The translations under genes and the position numbers were made by a program. A stretch of DNA of 64,000 nucleotides from Vitellaria paradoxa (Eukaryota > Streptophyta > Magnoliopsida > Ericales > Sapotaceae): NCBI GenBank assembly GCA_019916065.1, contig CM034236.1:22089508-22153507 (forward strand), read 5' to 3'. Below, one piece after another: positions 11,658 to 23,430 of this stretch. The notes under the pieces were generated by a model, which was not told the origin of the DNA, ran no database searches, and saw only the letters and a program-made list of their open reading frames with translations. Position 1 is the first letter of the stretch. Every line of letters begins with the position of its first letter.

Positions 11658-13319
11658 TAGTTTGCAAGGTGGGGAAAACTTCAAAAGCTTTTTTAAAACA
11701 TACGCACACCGATATAATCAAATGAGCATGCAACAGTTATAACAACCCTGTAAATGAATGGTTTGGAAAATTGAAAAGAAATAGATGAAAAGGTTTACAC
11801 CGGAGTTCTAGGATATAATATCAACAGCTCCCAGATCTCAGCTAAATGGAGAGAAAAAGCCAGAGCATTTGGCTCCTAAAACCAAACGGAGACCAGCTGT
11901 TGGTCATCGGATCCCACCAATGTGTGATGCTTTGGAGGGGTGGTATGGCTTAAAAAGTTCGTTAAATTGCTTGCATGAACTTCGACCACCTTGAGAGGGA
12001 CAAAAAATTTCCACCCTTAGTCTAGCCTAATGTCAATCGCAGTTTTTCACTCAAACAAATAATTTGTGCCAAATGAAATAAATAATTATGTGAAATACGT
12101 TAACTTTTTTATGTAACTTTATGATGCATCTTGTCTTGATATCAAGTTTAAGCTAAGAAGTAAGAACCATGGACATGGTCACTTGACATCAACACAACAC
12201 GAATAACATGTTAATATTTAACAACAATAAGACACGACAATGAAAAGATATTATATTTTTATATGCATATTTGAAAAAGCAACTACTTATTCATTTTGAT
12301 ATGATAAATATATTTATTTTTTTTAAATTTATATATTTTAGAAAACTTTATTTAAAAAAAATTATAAGCTTTGGAATTTAAAATTCCAAAAATTAAAAAA
12401 AAAATGGAAAATAGATTAATAGATTGATATTGGCTTATATTATTATCATTATTCTAAATTTTGTTTCTTTGAAAATGCAATATATTTCGTGTGTCATAGA
12501 AAAAACAAACAAATATTCCCCAATATCCAATTCATCAATGAAATTGAACATCTCAAACACTAAACTACTATCAAGAGTTAGTAAAAAGACCTCAATGAAG
12601 TCAATATGTTTACAGCTTTGCAATTTCACAATGAATTGTCATTTAAAAAAAAAAAAAAACTTATTTAAGATCAGAAGAATTTTATTTATTCATTGGGTAC
12701 AATGGAAAGTTGGAAACCCCCATGTCGTAAAATTGTCCCAATAAGTATTGACAAGAAAAACAACACAATAAGTAGGTAATAAATTGAGCCTAGATGTCAA
12801 ACTTAGGAATCGCTACTATCAATTTTCAATTTATTGAGAAATCTCAAGTCTAAAATATTAAGGGATATCTTACTGATCCATCTCTCCCCTCAGCTAAAGT
12901 CTCCTGTCCTTCCTCTCTTTCATGGGATAACTCACTTAGACATGGGAAATACGGAACATATCCACTACATAGTTAATGGAAAGGTTACATTAAACCCATA
13001 CTTTTTGATAGTAATCAACAAGTTATAAAAAAGAACATCAAGAAGATGCAAAGGACCTACCTCTAAGCTATCCACAATATAAAGGTCGAGTTACACCTCC
13101 AAGCTACCTACAGTATGTGAAAAATGAAAAAAAAAATGCTTCTTTACTCCCACCTTCTAGCCGGGTGCATGACATGGACAAGAAATAACTTAACCTATTC
13201 AAAGGTAATTCTACATCCGTAAAACTTCCTATATTTTGTTTTCCCCAAAATCAATCAAGGAATACAAAAAAGCTTAAGGGAAATGCATCTAACGAACTTC
13301 CAAATCCACTTGTAGATGC
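11658..13319. other. Intron sequence, unassigned
   Basis: AT-rich intron DNA with scattered short frames. I recognise no gene and no element with paired ends here. Confidence 0.5.
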
Positions 13320-13631
13320 TGTTAAATCACCAATTATCCCAAAAGCTTAAACTATTAGGAAATGAGTCCAACAATATATATCAAGCAATTTCAACACTTC
13401 CCCTCACATGTAACCCCTATTTGCACGTGGAATAGAGACAAGTAAACCAAATCAAACAAGGTGCACCAATATAAGTAAAGAAAGTGCACAACAATAAATG
13501 GAAAATAACAAGATTTGAACCCAAGACCTTTTAGAACTAGAACTTTGATACCATATTAAATCACCAATTGTCCCAAAAACTTAAAACTGTTAAAAAATGG
13601 GCCCAATAATGTATATCAAGTTATTTTAACA
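13320..13631 (-). mobile_element. SMART-size LTR retrotransposon, copy A
   Basis: Two direct repeats of about 77 bp (13320-13396 and 13554-13631) flank about 157 bp. Read on the - strand, the LTR starts TGTTGAAAT, and the right-hand copy is followed directly by a primer-binding site like TGGTATCAAAG (complement at about 13543-13553). The flanks gatgc and aatgc look like a 5-bp target duplication with one change. The whole element is about 312 bp with no coding capacity, the size class of SMART elements. Copies B (37057-37360) and C (39563-39724) share it. Confidence 0.75.
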
Positions 13632-13671
13632 AATGCCTTACTATTTTTTAACTTGATTGTCAAAACCATTG

Positions 13672-13900
13672 ATATGGATGGCTCTCTCACCAGGTGGTGG
13701 TCTAACACCCCATGACTTTGGATGTGGAGCTAAGAAAAAAAACGCTCAATATATGATGGCTCTCTCACTAGGTGGTGGTCTAGCACCCCATGATCTTGGA
13801 TGTGGAGTTGGGGTTAATGTTCATATTGATGGCTCTCTTACTAGGTGGTGGTCTAGCACCCCATGACTTTGGATGTAGAGTTGGGGACAATGTTCATCAA
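13672..13900. repeat. Tandem repeat, about 75-80 bp x3
   Basis: Three successive units share gatggctctctcac and ggtggtggtct followed by accccatga and ttggatgt. Open frames through them are an effect of the repeat and not genes. Confidence 0.85.
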
Positions 13901-14146
13901 TGCTCTATCATAGATGAACTCCCATTGGAACTTCACTCCATTGATCTCTACAAGCACGTAGATGGATAGTTGTGAATTTAGGGGACTTAGCGGCCCATCT
14001 TGATAAGGGGGCTGTAGAAGAGTTGTCTTTGATAATTCAAGTATTGGGTGTGGCTCAATTATTATAAAGGCCGTTAGAATGCAAAAATTGGTGTCCTAAC
14101 ACCATTGTCCAAATTTTACAAGATTTGCTCACTACCCGTTGGTGTT

Positions 14147-15049
14147 TGTTAGAATATATTATAATATTATATATATTACCTTACCAATATTAGAATATAA
14201 TCCTTTACCATATGTAATTAGCATATTTTAAGACATTCCACTTCCCGTACTTAGGTTATTCTAGCCCATATGTATCGTTATACTCTTTTTTATACAACAC
14301 ATCAATATATAATTCATCCCTTTATCTCCCATTATTATTCTCCTTTTCTAACAGTGTCAGAGCTCACAGTTTTCAATCCTGAATAGATTAGGTCACGCAA
14401 GTTTGACGTGGTTTAGCTTCCTTTAGTGCTATCACCGCCTCAACCTAACCCTGAGTACCGCTCCTCTAGAAACCCTATTCATTGGCTCCCCTTAACCAAC
14501 GCGCTTCCATGTGCCTTTTTCAATGCGCTTCCACACGCTTCTGACTGTTCAACGGGCTTTAGTGCACCTCTTTTAATGCGTTTCCAAGCGCCTCCAACTT
14601 TTCAATGCGCTTCCACGCGATTTTGACTATTCCACGCGCCTCTTTCAACGTGCTTCTGACTATTCCACGCGCCTCTTTCAACGTGCTTCTAACTATTCCA
14701 CGTGCTTCTACGTGCCACCACTCAAGCCACTTGGCTTCCATACCACTACATCTCATCTGGCTTCACCTTCAGCTGGTTTTCTTCGATTCTTAGTCTTCAA
14801 ACTTAAGTTGCTCTCTTCTATACCCCTTGAGTTTGCCAGAGATGTTGGAATATACTATAATATTCTATAAATTACCTTACCAATATTAGAATATATTCCT
14901 TTACTATACGCAATTAGCATATTCTAGGATATTCTAATTTCCCGACTTAGATTGTTTTAGCCTATATATATCGTTATACTCTTTCTTATACAACACATCA
15001 ATATATAATTCATCCCTTTTATCTCCTTTTATTATTCTCCTTTCTAATA
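14147..15049 (+). mobile_element. TRIM element 1 (non-autonomous LTR retrotransposon)
   Basis: Two 207-bp LTRs at 14147-14353 and 14843-15049 begin TGTTAG/TGTTGG and end CTAACA/CTAATA. They are flanked by a perfect 5-bp target duplication, GTGTT, at 14142-14146 and 15050-15054. A degenerate Met-tRNA-type primer site (gtgtcagagct) follows the left LTR. The 489-bp interior has no gag or pol, but it contains tandem units with ttccacgcgcctctttcaac around 14625-14710. It is 903 bp in total and lies inside the thioesterase intron. Confidence 0.92.
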
Positions 15050-15292
15050 GTGTTCTAATAGCATAACACCCTCCCCCCTCCCCCCCCCCCCGGGCGAGTA
15101 TTTTCTTGCTTATTTTGGGTAGTTTTTTCTTTTTTTATCAAATTTTTTTATATGGTTTAAAGAAAGGAAATCATATATATTAAAAAAGACTCTTCTTTGT
15201 GAGAAATTCCTTTAAATCTCTTGTGAAAAACAAAGTGCAATAGTTAATACCAAGATCGTGGATATAGGCATCTGCTTAGCCACAAAAAAATC

Positions 15293-16070
15293 TATTAGGA
15301 GTTTGATCCGCCTAAGGTCTTTCCGCTTGCACGTAGGCCCAACCCGTTGAGGAGTATTCACAGTCCACACCACATTACATGAACCCAATATGCATTGAAT
15401 GACTCATATCCACTTAAAAGGCTAAGCCTTGTAAGTGGTGAGCCACTCAATTGTATGTTAAGATCCAATCTCTTTTCTATTTATCCGATGTGAGACTCAA
15501 CCTTCACACATATTCCCAACAATCTCCTCCTCATGTGTGAACTGTGCATTAGGTCTTGCTCTCCCTCGATTTGATCCACTTGACTCCCCCTTGATCAGTG
15601 ATCTTTTTTTTATTCTCCAACACTGATTTAACCCTAGGTTTTTTCACCTCACACTCCATCAATCAAGAGCTATCCCCTTTTTTACTCCATTAAGAGCCTC
15701 CATGCAACGAGCCCACCTACATCCTTACTCCATTGAAAGCCTCAATGGATTTTTCTCGCTCCATCGAGAGTCTCTATGCAAGCCCACTAAATCTGTTTTG
15801 AGTCCACCGCCCAAAGATCGTCAACCATCAGTTCTGATACCACTTAAGTTTGATCCGCCTGAGGTCTTTCCGCGTGTGCGTAGGCCCAACCTGTTGGAAA
15901 GTATTCACAAAGTTCACACCGCATCACATGAACCCAATATACATTGAATGACCCATATACACTTAAAAGGCTAAGCCTTGTAAGTGGTGAGCCACCCAAT
16001 TATATATTAAGATCCAACCTCTTTTTTATTTATCCGATATAGGACTCAACCTTCACACATGTTCCAAACA
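15293..16070 (-). mobile_element. TRIM element 2, inserted in the Copia-A LTR
   Basis: Direct repeats of about 220 bp at 15293-15521 and about 15845-16070 flank an interior of about 320 bp. A primer site reading TGGTATCAGAAC on the - strand (complement 15831-15842) sets the orientation. On the - strand the LTR starts TGTTTGG/TGTTGGG. The flanks aaatc (15288-15292 and 16071-16075) form a 5-bp target duplication. Removing the element restores continuous copia LTR sequence. No coding capacity. Confidence 0.82.
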
Positions 16071-16247
16071 AAATCCTTGTGCTTGTTATGTGCGTGTTTA
16101 AATTTTCTGAAAAATGAGAGTGCGCATTTATAGTATTCTTGTTGCTCTTGGTTACTTTGGGTTTGTTCTTGATCTTCACTAGTTTAATATCCTCAACAAT
16201 TGGTATCAAAACCAAGTTATCCAATTCAAAATTTTGTCTACATTGTT

Positions 16248-16790
16248 ATGGCTACGAAATACGAAGTGGAGAAATTTGATGGAAGTAATGATTTCAGCAT
16301 GTGGAGAGTTAAGAAGTGGGCTTTGTTGGTTCAACAAGGTTTTCTCAAGGCAATAGGCGGCAAGGATTCACTTCCTTCGTAGTTGACCAATGATAAGAAG
16401 CAAGAATCTTTCATGCTTGACGAACAAGGTGCTCCATGAGGTTGCAGACTTGGATACGACAGCAATATGGAAAGACTTGAAAGCCACTACATGACGAAGT
16501 TTCATAAATCAATTGTATTTGAAGACAAGGTTATTTACTCTTCAAATGGAAGAAAGTATGTCTATGAAAGACCATCTAGATGAATTCAATAAGACTATCA
16601 TGGATTTGAGAAATATTGATGTGAATATAGATGATGAGGATCAAGCTATAATTTTGATGTGTTCATTGCCTCCTTGTGAGTAATTTGCGGATAACAAGCT
16701 ATACGGCAGAGATAAACTTACCATGGAAGATGTAAAGGCAACCCTAAATTCTAATGAATTGAAAAGGAGGATATTTAAGTTATTCCTACT
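16248..16790 (+). pseudogene. Copia-A gag remnant
   Basis: From ATG 16248 the frame reads MATKYEVEKFDGSNDFSMW, the start of the UBN2-type Gag of copia elements, to a stop at 16380-16382. Recognisable Gag segments continue in shifted frames to about 16790, including a [19 protein letters not shown] stretch near 16575-16635. Several stops and frameshifts make it non-functional. Confidence 0.8.
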
Positions 16791-16898
16791 AGCAGATTTG
16801 CCCCTTTCATGACTCCTCCCATGCATTTGATTACCATTCACTGCCAACCTCCACTCCCATTGTCCTTGATGGAAAAACGAAAGAAGTGATAAGAAGTA

Positions 16899-17094
16899 TG
16901 TAAGAATCTCAATAAAAGAATTGAGGAGTGTATTTCTCCCCTCTCCAAACATTCTTATTTATAATTAAGTGTTACAATCTTAGAAGGAAATAAATTTAAA
17001 GGAAAAGGAAATACAACCAATTACGGCTGTCAACACAAAAAAGGAAAACTCAATATTCGCCTAATAATACTAATAATACGAATATCTTTTAATA
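16899..17094 (-). repeat. Copia-B 3' LTR
   Basis: 196 bp, matching 22113-22308 except for three substitutions. The adjoining polypurine tract reads TTGAGAGGGCG on the - strand (complement about 17095-17105). Confidence 0.95.
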
Positions 17095-17101
17095 CGCCCT
17101 C

Positions 17102-20100
17102 TCAAGCTGGAGCATACATGTCAAAAATGCCCAGCTTAGAAGATAGAGATTGAAAGACAGGACGAGGAAGCGGCTTAGTGAGAAGATCAGCCAGTTGTGA
17201 TGATGATCGAACAAAAGGAGTACTCAGTTGACGGCGCAGTAATAAGTCACGAATGAAGTGACAATCAACTTCGATATGTTTAGTGCGTTCATGAAACACG
17301 GGATTGTTGGCAATGAAGATGGCAGCCTGATTATCACAATGCATAGGCATAGGCAAAGGAACATCAATCCCAAAGTCACATAGAAGAGAGCGGACCCAAA
17401 GCATTTCAGAAGCAGTATGGGCCATAGCACGATATTTAGCTTCGGCACTTGAACGAGCAACAACATGCTGCTTCTTACTGCGCCAAGTAACTAAATTGTC
17501 CCCAACAAAGGTGCAATAGCCAGATGTCGAACGACGATCAGTACGACTCCTAGCCCAATCAGCATCACTATAACCAGTGACAGCGAGTGAGGAAGATGGG
17601 CGACAAAGAAGGCCACGACCAGGGGATTGTTTTAGGTAGCACAAGATGCGACAAACAGCTTCAAAGTGAGGAGTACGAGGAGCATGCATAAATTGGCTGA
17701 CAACCCCCACAGCATAAGTGATATCAGGACGAGTGACTGTAAGATAAATAAGCTTACCCACCAAACGACGATAACGACTAACGTCAAAAAAAGATTCACC
17801 AGAAGTAGTATCCAATTTAGTAGAAGAATCCATAGGGTTTCTGCGGGACGAGCACCCAATAAACCAGTCTCAGAGAGTAAGTCGAGGACATACTTGCGTT
17901 GACAAAGAGAAATCCCCTGAGCAGAACGAGAAATTTCCAGACCCAAAAAATATCGAAGTCCTCCAAGATCCTTTGTATGAAACTGAGTAGCGAGATGTTG
18001 TTTTAAAGCCACAATACCAGATGCATCATCGTCAGAGAGAATAATATCATCAACATATACAATCACAATGATAGTGCCAGAAGAAGTATGACAAGTAAAG
18101 ACAGAATGATCAGCAGAAGAACGGGAGAAGCCAACTTCAATAAGAGCAGAGCTAAAACGATCAAACCATGCTGTAGGAGATTGTTTTAACCCATAAAGAG
18201 CACGTCGCAAGCGATATACCAAATGCTCATTACCTGGAGTGGAATAACCAGGGGGTTGATCCATATAGACCTCTTCCTGAAGCTGACCATGAAGAAAGGC
18301 ATTTTTAATGTCAAGCTGATGCAACGGCCAACGACGACTAACTGCTACTGCAAGGAGGATGCGAACGGAGTTCAGGCGAGCCACAGGAGAAAATGTTTCA
18401 GTATAATCCACACCATAAGTTTGAGTGTACCCTTTGGCTACCAATCGAGCCTTAAGGCGTTCAACAGATCCATCGGGAAGATACTTAACCGTGTAAACCC
18501 AACGACAGCCAACAGTCTTCTTACCAGGAGGCAGAGAAGTGAGTTCCCACGTCTGGTTCAAATGAAGAGCATTCATCTCGTCATCCATAGCATGTTTCCA
18601 CCCCGGAATGGATAAGGTCTGCATATAGGATGATGGAACAGACACAGACGACAAGGCACAAACAAACGAGAAAAGAGATGGTGAAATACGATGATATGAC
18701 ACATGATTAGCAAGAGGATGGCGAGTGCAAGTTCGTGTACCTTTCCGTAATGCAATTGGCAGATCAGACGGGGAAGCAGGATCCTCAGACGAAGAAGCAG
18801 ACTCAGCCGGAGATGGAAAGATCACCCTCCTATCACGATCGCGCTGATACACCTGTGGTAAAGGAGGAATAGAGGGAATAATAGGAGCCACAGGAGAGGT
18901 CTCCGGGGGATGTGGGGTGGATGTAGGGGTGGACTCAAGGGATGATGGTGGAGGCAAAGGGACATATATGGAAGAGATGGGAGCAGGAAGAGTAGGAGTT
19001 GACGCCCCCTCACGAGAAATAAGGTCAGAGGACAAAGTATCACCATTAGAAGAGAAGAAAGCTATGGATTCAAAGAAGGTGACATCAGCACTGACAAAAG
19101 AACGGCGAGAATCAGGATGATAGCAGCGATAGCCTTTTTGTGTGCGAGAGTACCCCAAAAAGATACACTTACGAGAACGAAGGGATAGTTTATCAAGTCC
19201 AGGATCAAGGATATGGACAAAGGCAGTACAACCAAAAACACGAGGGGGAAGCGAAAAAGGAGACCTATTGGGATAGAGAACTGAAAAAGGAGATTGGTTA
19301 GACAGGACAGGTGTAGGTACTCTGTTAATAAGGTAACATGTGGTAAGAACAGCGTCGGCCCAGAAAATTTTAGGGACATTCATCTGAAACATTAAGGTGC
19401 GAGCAATATCTAACACATGACAGTGTTTACGCTCAGCAACACCGTTTTGTTGAGAGGTGTGAGGACATGTTGTTTGATGAATAATTCCCTTTTCAAAACA
19501 AAATTGATTGATGACAGATTGAACATATTCCAAGGCATTATCAGATCTAAAGATTTTGATTTTCTTATCAAATTGAGTGAAAATTTCATTATAGAAACGA
19601 GAAATAATAGAAGGTAAATCAGTTCTTTGTTTCATTAAAAAAAGCCAAGTCATACGAGAAAAATCATCAATAAAAAGAACGAAATAAAAGAATCCATTAA
19701 TACTCTTAACTCGGGAAGGTCCCCAAACATCAGTATGAATGACAGCAAATGACTCAGACTCACGATTATTACTACGACTAGAAAAGGTACTACGGTGATG
19801 TTTGCCAAATTGACAAGCCTCACAGTTTAAAACAGACACATGACTCAAATTTGGCACAATGAGTTTTAATCGTGCCAAAGACGGATGACCTAGACGACGA
19901 TGCCACTGAAGGGGAGACACAGAAGTGCGGAGAGTAATAGAAGGTGAATGTGCTGGAGAGGAATCACGATCAAGATAGTAAAGTCCATCCTTCTCATGCC
20001 CCGAACCAATCGTCTTCTTCGTTTTGAGATCCTGAAAAACACAAGAATTTGAAAAAAAAGTTATTGAACAATTTAATAGTTTAGTCAATTGACTTACAGA

Positions 20101-21372
20101 AAGTAAATTAAAAGGGAATTAAGGAACATAAAGACTAGACTCTAAATTAAGTGATGAAGAGGGACGGAGAGTCCCTCTGCCAGACACAGGACGAGATGAT
20201 CCATCTGCTAACACTATATTATGATTAAGAGGATGAAGATCAGAGAATAAAGAAGAATTACCAGACATATGTGAACTGGCTCCTGAATCAATAATCCAGG
20301 GGGAAGAGGTAGAGGCCACAAGAGCAGGGTTACCTGAGTTTGCCAAAATAGCAGTGGAGGTAGAGGGAGTAGAAACACGTAACGACTGGATGAGCTCTTG
20401 GAGCTGAGAGGAACTCAGAGTATATGTCTCCTGAGAATCAGACGTGGGAATACTAGTTGGAGGCACTGAAGGCTGTGTAGAACCATGATCATTGACGTGA
20501 TGTGCCTGCTCTGGTTTACCATACTTCTTCCAACAATAGGGTTCTGTATGGTTTGTTCCACCACAAAAAGTACACTTGCGTTCACCCTTATTTCCAGAAG
20601 ATCGTCCTCCACCTCTAGACCAACCACGATTGTTCCGTCCACCACGGGGGCCACGAGAAGACCCCCCACGACTGTGCTGGCTAACTAAAGCAGAAGAATC
20701 TGCAGGTAAAGTTGTATTCTCAGGATTGGTGGAACGATTTCCCAATGAGGATCGCTGGATACGGGAGTAAGCACTAGCTGCAGTGGGCAATGTCTCACTA
20801 GCTAAAATCTGATCCTTGAATCCTCGGAGGTCAGGATTGAGGCCAGATAAAAAGTTAGCTATCATAAACTCCTCCCAATATTTCTTCTGCTGCAGTAAGT
20901 CTGTACTAAAGGGACGATATTGCAACAATTGTTCCCATAAACTTTTTAAATGACTATAATATTCAGATAGAGATCTGTCACCTTGTTTAGCTGAGAACAT
21001 CTGCTCGTATAACTCATAAACCCGAGAAACATTGCTCTTTTGAGAGTAGGATTCAGCAAGGCATTCCCATATTCGTTTAGAGGAATCACAAAATTCAACC
21101 GTGGTGGCAACAGAGTCCTCTAAACTATGCCATAGGAGTCCCATGACGATTGCATCTTCACTCATCCAAATATTATATGTAGGATCAGTCGAGGGAGGTA
21201 CGTCATCAGTAAGATATTTCAGTTTGTTCTTACCCCGGAGAAAGGTTTTAACTGCATGTGACGAACCCAAATAATTGTCCCCATTTAATTTCTTGGGTGT
21301 AATAGAGCGAGGAACATCATCGGCTTTGAGAAAAACAGTTTGATTGAAGATTTGATCTTCTGATTTTGCCAT
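17102..21372 (-). pseudogene. Copia-B gag-pol polyprotein gene (one stop, one frameshift)
   Basis: Reading starts at MAKSEDQ (21372), or four codons earlier. In order it shows Gag, a CCHC zinc knuckle CTFCGGTNHTEPYC (about 20532-20573) and an aspartic protease DSGASSH (about 20280). The integrase follows, with its HHCC head (WHRRLGHP, CEACQFGK) and DDE residues in HTDVWG, RSDN and NGVAERKH. The reverse transcriptase has LDIKNAFLHG and YVDD (18046-18057), and RNase H ends at 17102. There are two lesions. A TAA at 20119-20121, just after protease, replaces one codon. A one-base loss near 17835 shifts frame between RT and RNase H. Total length of about 1420 codons is usual for copia. In copia elements these products drive reverse transcription and integration. 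Here expression should stop after protease unless the stop is read through. Confidence 0.95.
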
Positions 21373-21482
21373 AACACCCACCAATTAAGGAGAACCAGCA
21401 AAGGCACGCAGCTAAAAAAAAAAACAAGAATCCACTTCCGCTAAATTAAAGGAAACCAACCAGGGCAGCAAACCAACAGTAA

Positions 21483-21734
21483 AATCGGCAATCCATCAAC
21501 CAGCAAAGAAACCAGAAATCATCTACTAATTAAAGGGAACATCCAGCGAAACAACGAACCATAGAATGATCAGCGAGAAGAACAGCAGTCAAAGGACGAA
21601 CAGCGGGCAATCGGCAATCCATTAACCAGCAAAGAAACCAAAAATCATCTACCAATTAAAGGGAACATCCAGCGAAACAACGAACCATAAAGAGTCAGCG
21701 AGAAGAACAGCAGGCGAAGGACGAGCAGCAGGCG
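21483..21734. repeat. 126-bp tandem repeat x2 in Copia-B leader
   Basis: Two units start at 21483 and 21609 (aatcggcaatccat) in the untranslated leader between the primer site and gag. They differ by a few substitutions and a small indel. The leader also contains a GC-rich block near 21860-21960 and a poly-T run just before the primer site. Confidence 0.85.
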
Positions 21735-22100
21735 AAGGACCAGTCTTCGGACGAAACAAACAGGGCCATCAGGTGAGGATATTACCGAGTAATCACACCA
21801 CCATCACATCCGCGGAAGCCGGGCGACCACCGTCGAAGAAGCCAGAAGTCAACCAGTGGGACACGCGCCGGCGCGTGAGGGCTGACGCAGTGTCTCCGGC
21901 GGCGCGTGAGCCCAACTGCGGCTTCGTCAGGCAACCGGCCTTCTAGGGTTTTGCTCGCCGGCCACTAGCAAGCTCGAAGGTATGGTCGGCCGGTGACGTC
22001 GGTCGTCAGAAAGTTCACCGGCGGCAGACAGCAGTGCTTTGGCTCTTTCTCTCTCTTCTTTTTCTGTAACTCTCTTTTTTTTTTTTTTTTTTTTTTCTCT

Positions 22101-22112
22101 GCTCTGATACCA
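22101..22112 (-). other. Copia-B primer-binding site
   Basis: The - strand reads TGGTATCAGAGC immediately inside the 5' LTR. It is complementary to the 3' end of plant initiator Met tRNA, the standard copia primer. Confidence 0.93.
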
Positions 22113-22308
22113 TGTAAGAATCTCAATAAAAGAATTGAGGAGTGTATTTCTCCCCTCTCCAAGCATTCTTATTTATAATTAAGTGTTACAATCTTAGAAG
22201 GAAATAAATTTAAGGGAAAAGGAAATACAACCAATTACGGCTGTCAACACAAAAAAGGAAAACTCAATATTCGCCTAATAATACTAATAATACGAATATC
22301 TTCTAATA
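22113..22308 (-). repeat. Copia-B 5' LTR
   Basis: 196 bp, matching 16899-17094. It is followed by target duplication AAGTA at 22309-22313, and beyond it the interrupted Harbinger sequence resumes. Confidence 0.95.
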
Positions 22309-22329
22309 AAGTATTACTATTTTTTCACA

Positions 22330-23430
22330 GAGATTGGTAAATAACATGTCAAACAGGCAACTCCAAGAGCATTTCCAACACTCTGGTAAGACTATATCTC
22401 GCCACCTTTGCATGGTGTTATCAGCCATCAAGCATCTGTCCTGTGACTACATTAAGCCAGACTTTGAACAAACCGTGACGCATTCACACATTCTCAACAA
22501 TTCTTGGTACCTACCCTTTGTGGTACGAATTTCGCTCGTACATATCCATTGTTACGTATGCTTTCATATGAAAACCTTATTTTCTTTCTTACTATAGCCG
22601 TAGAACTGTATTGGTGCTTTGGATGGCACTCATGTAACTTGCGTACCCCCCTCCGACAAACAACTTGTCTTATGCTATAAGAAGGGTGGCTTCACGCAAA
22701 ATATCCCTTTTGTTTGCGATTTTGATCAACGTTTCATATTTGTCTTGTGCGGAAGGAAGGGGAGTATCCATGCCAGTCGAATTTTCAAAAAAGTGATATC
22801 TAATCCAAACGAAGAGTTCCCACACACAGTTGGAGGTGCGTCCAAATAAATGACTATGTGGCATCCAAATAAATGACTGTCCACCGACTAGTTTGTATTA
22901 CTTTCACAAATTATCATACCTAAAATCCTTTTCACGGTTGTAGCGAAATATTATCTCGTAGACGCTGGCTACCCAAACAAGGGTTTCTCACTACGTATAA
23001 GGGGAATCGAATGCATATGCAGCAATTCCAGAGTAGTAGCAGCCTAAGAAATCCTCAAGAACGTTTCAACAAAATCCACACCGCATTATGAAATGTGATC
23101 GATTGAACTTTCGGTGTTTGGAAAAACCACTGGGCCATATTACGGACTATGCCGCCTTATGAATATCAGATCTAGGTTAACATTATTGGTGTTTAATGGC
23201 TCTTCACAATTTCATACTCAAGCACGGAAAGGTGGATGATATAGGCCTTAATGCAATTCCCACATCGCTAGATGAAGCACCATCATTTGTACAAGCTGCC
23301 AAGCCTGATGACACTCACGAAATTTATACCAAGTCTGAGGAGGTAGACATCGAAGATTTGAAAGATGATTAGGTAATAAATGCAATACGCGATAGAATTT
23401 GTAGAATGGTTAGGCGTAATAGGCAATCTT
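22330..23430 (+). pseudogene. PIF/Harbinger transposase, left-arm copy
   Basis: Family features in order are RQLQEHFQHSGKTISRH, an intron-like gap (about 22525-22600), GALDGTHV with the first catalytic Asp (near 22615), then QNIPFVCDFDQRF. YYLVDAGYPNKGF with the second Asp follows near 22950, then V-I-D-stop-T-F-G-V-W-K near 23105, where active family members have V-I-E-R-T-F-G. The catalytic Glu codon is changed to Asp and the Arg codon to TGA, so it is dead. The N-terminus is missing; compare the right-arm copy, which extends to 30212. In active elements this DDE enzyme cuts and pastes the transposon with ORF1. Confidence 0.88.

Larger units (their letters stand above)
15100..16790 (+). mobile_element. 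Copia-A: truncated copia retrotransposon (5' LTR and gag start)
   Basis: A copia LTR ends at CA 16197-16198 and is followed at 16201 by a primer site, TGGTATCAAAACC, and a gag reading frame. The LTR's left end is not defined (about 15100), and it is split by TRIM 2. The element stops abruptly in gag near 16790, where it meets the left end of the Harbinger-derived inverted duplication, so pol and the 3' LTR are gone. Confidence 0.7.
16899..22308 (-). mobile_element. Copia-B: nearly intact, recent Ty1/copia retrotransposon
   Basis: Both 196-bp LTRs are complete and differ at only three positions by my reading, so the insertion is recent. A perfect 5-bp target duplication AAGTA lies at 16894-16898 and 22309-22313. 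The primer site TGGTATCAGAGC (initiator Met tRNA) abuts the 5' LTR, and a purine-rich tract abuts the 3' LTR. One long gag-pol gene is broken only by a single stop and a single-base frameshift. The LTRs start and end TA on the - strand at one end instead of TG. It interrupts the left arm of the Harbinger-derived inverted duplication. Confidence 0.96.

Noticed and set aside
14559..14793. Open frames with repeated IPRASFNVLLT-type peptides
   Set aside because: They are translations of tandem repeats inside TRIM 1, open on both strands because of the repeat unit.
15304..16070. TRIM 2 as a Cassandra element with a 5S rRNA domain in its LTR
   Set aside because: The LTR start looks similar, but no 5S internal promoter sequence is present.
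18223..20770. Several + strand open frames over Copia-B
   Set aside because: They are antisense to the recognised gag-pol gene and show no family features.
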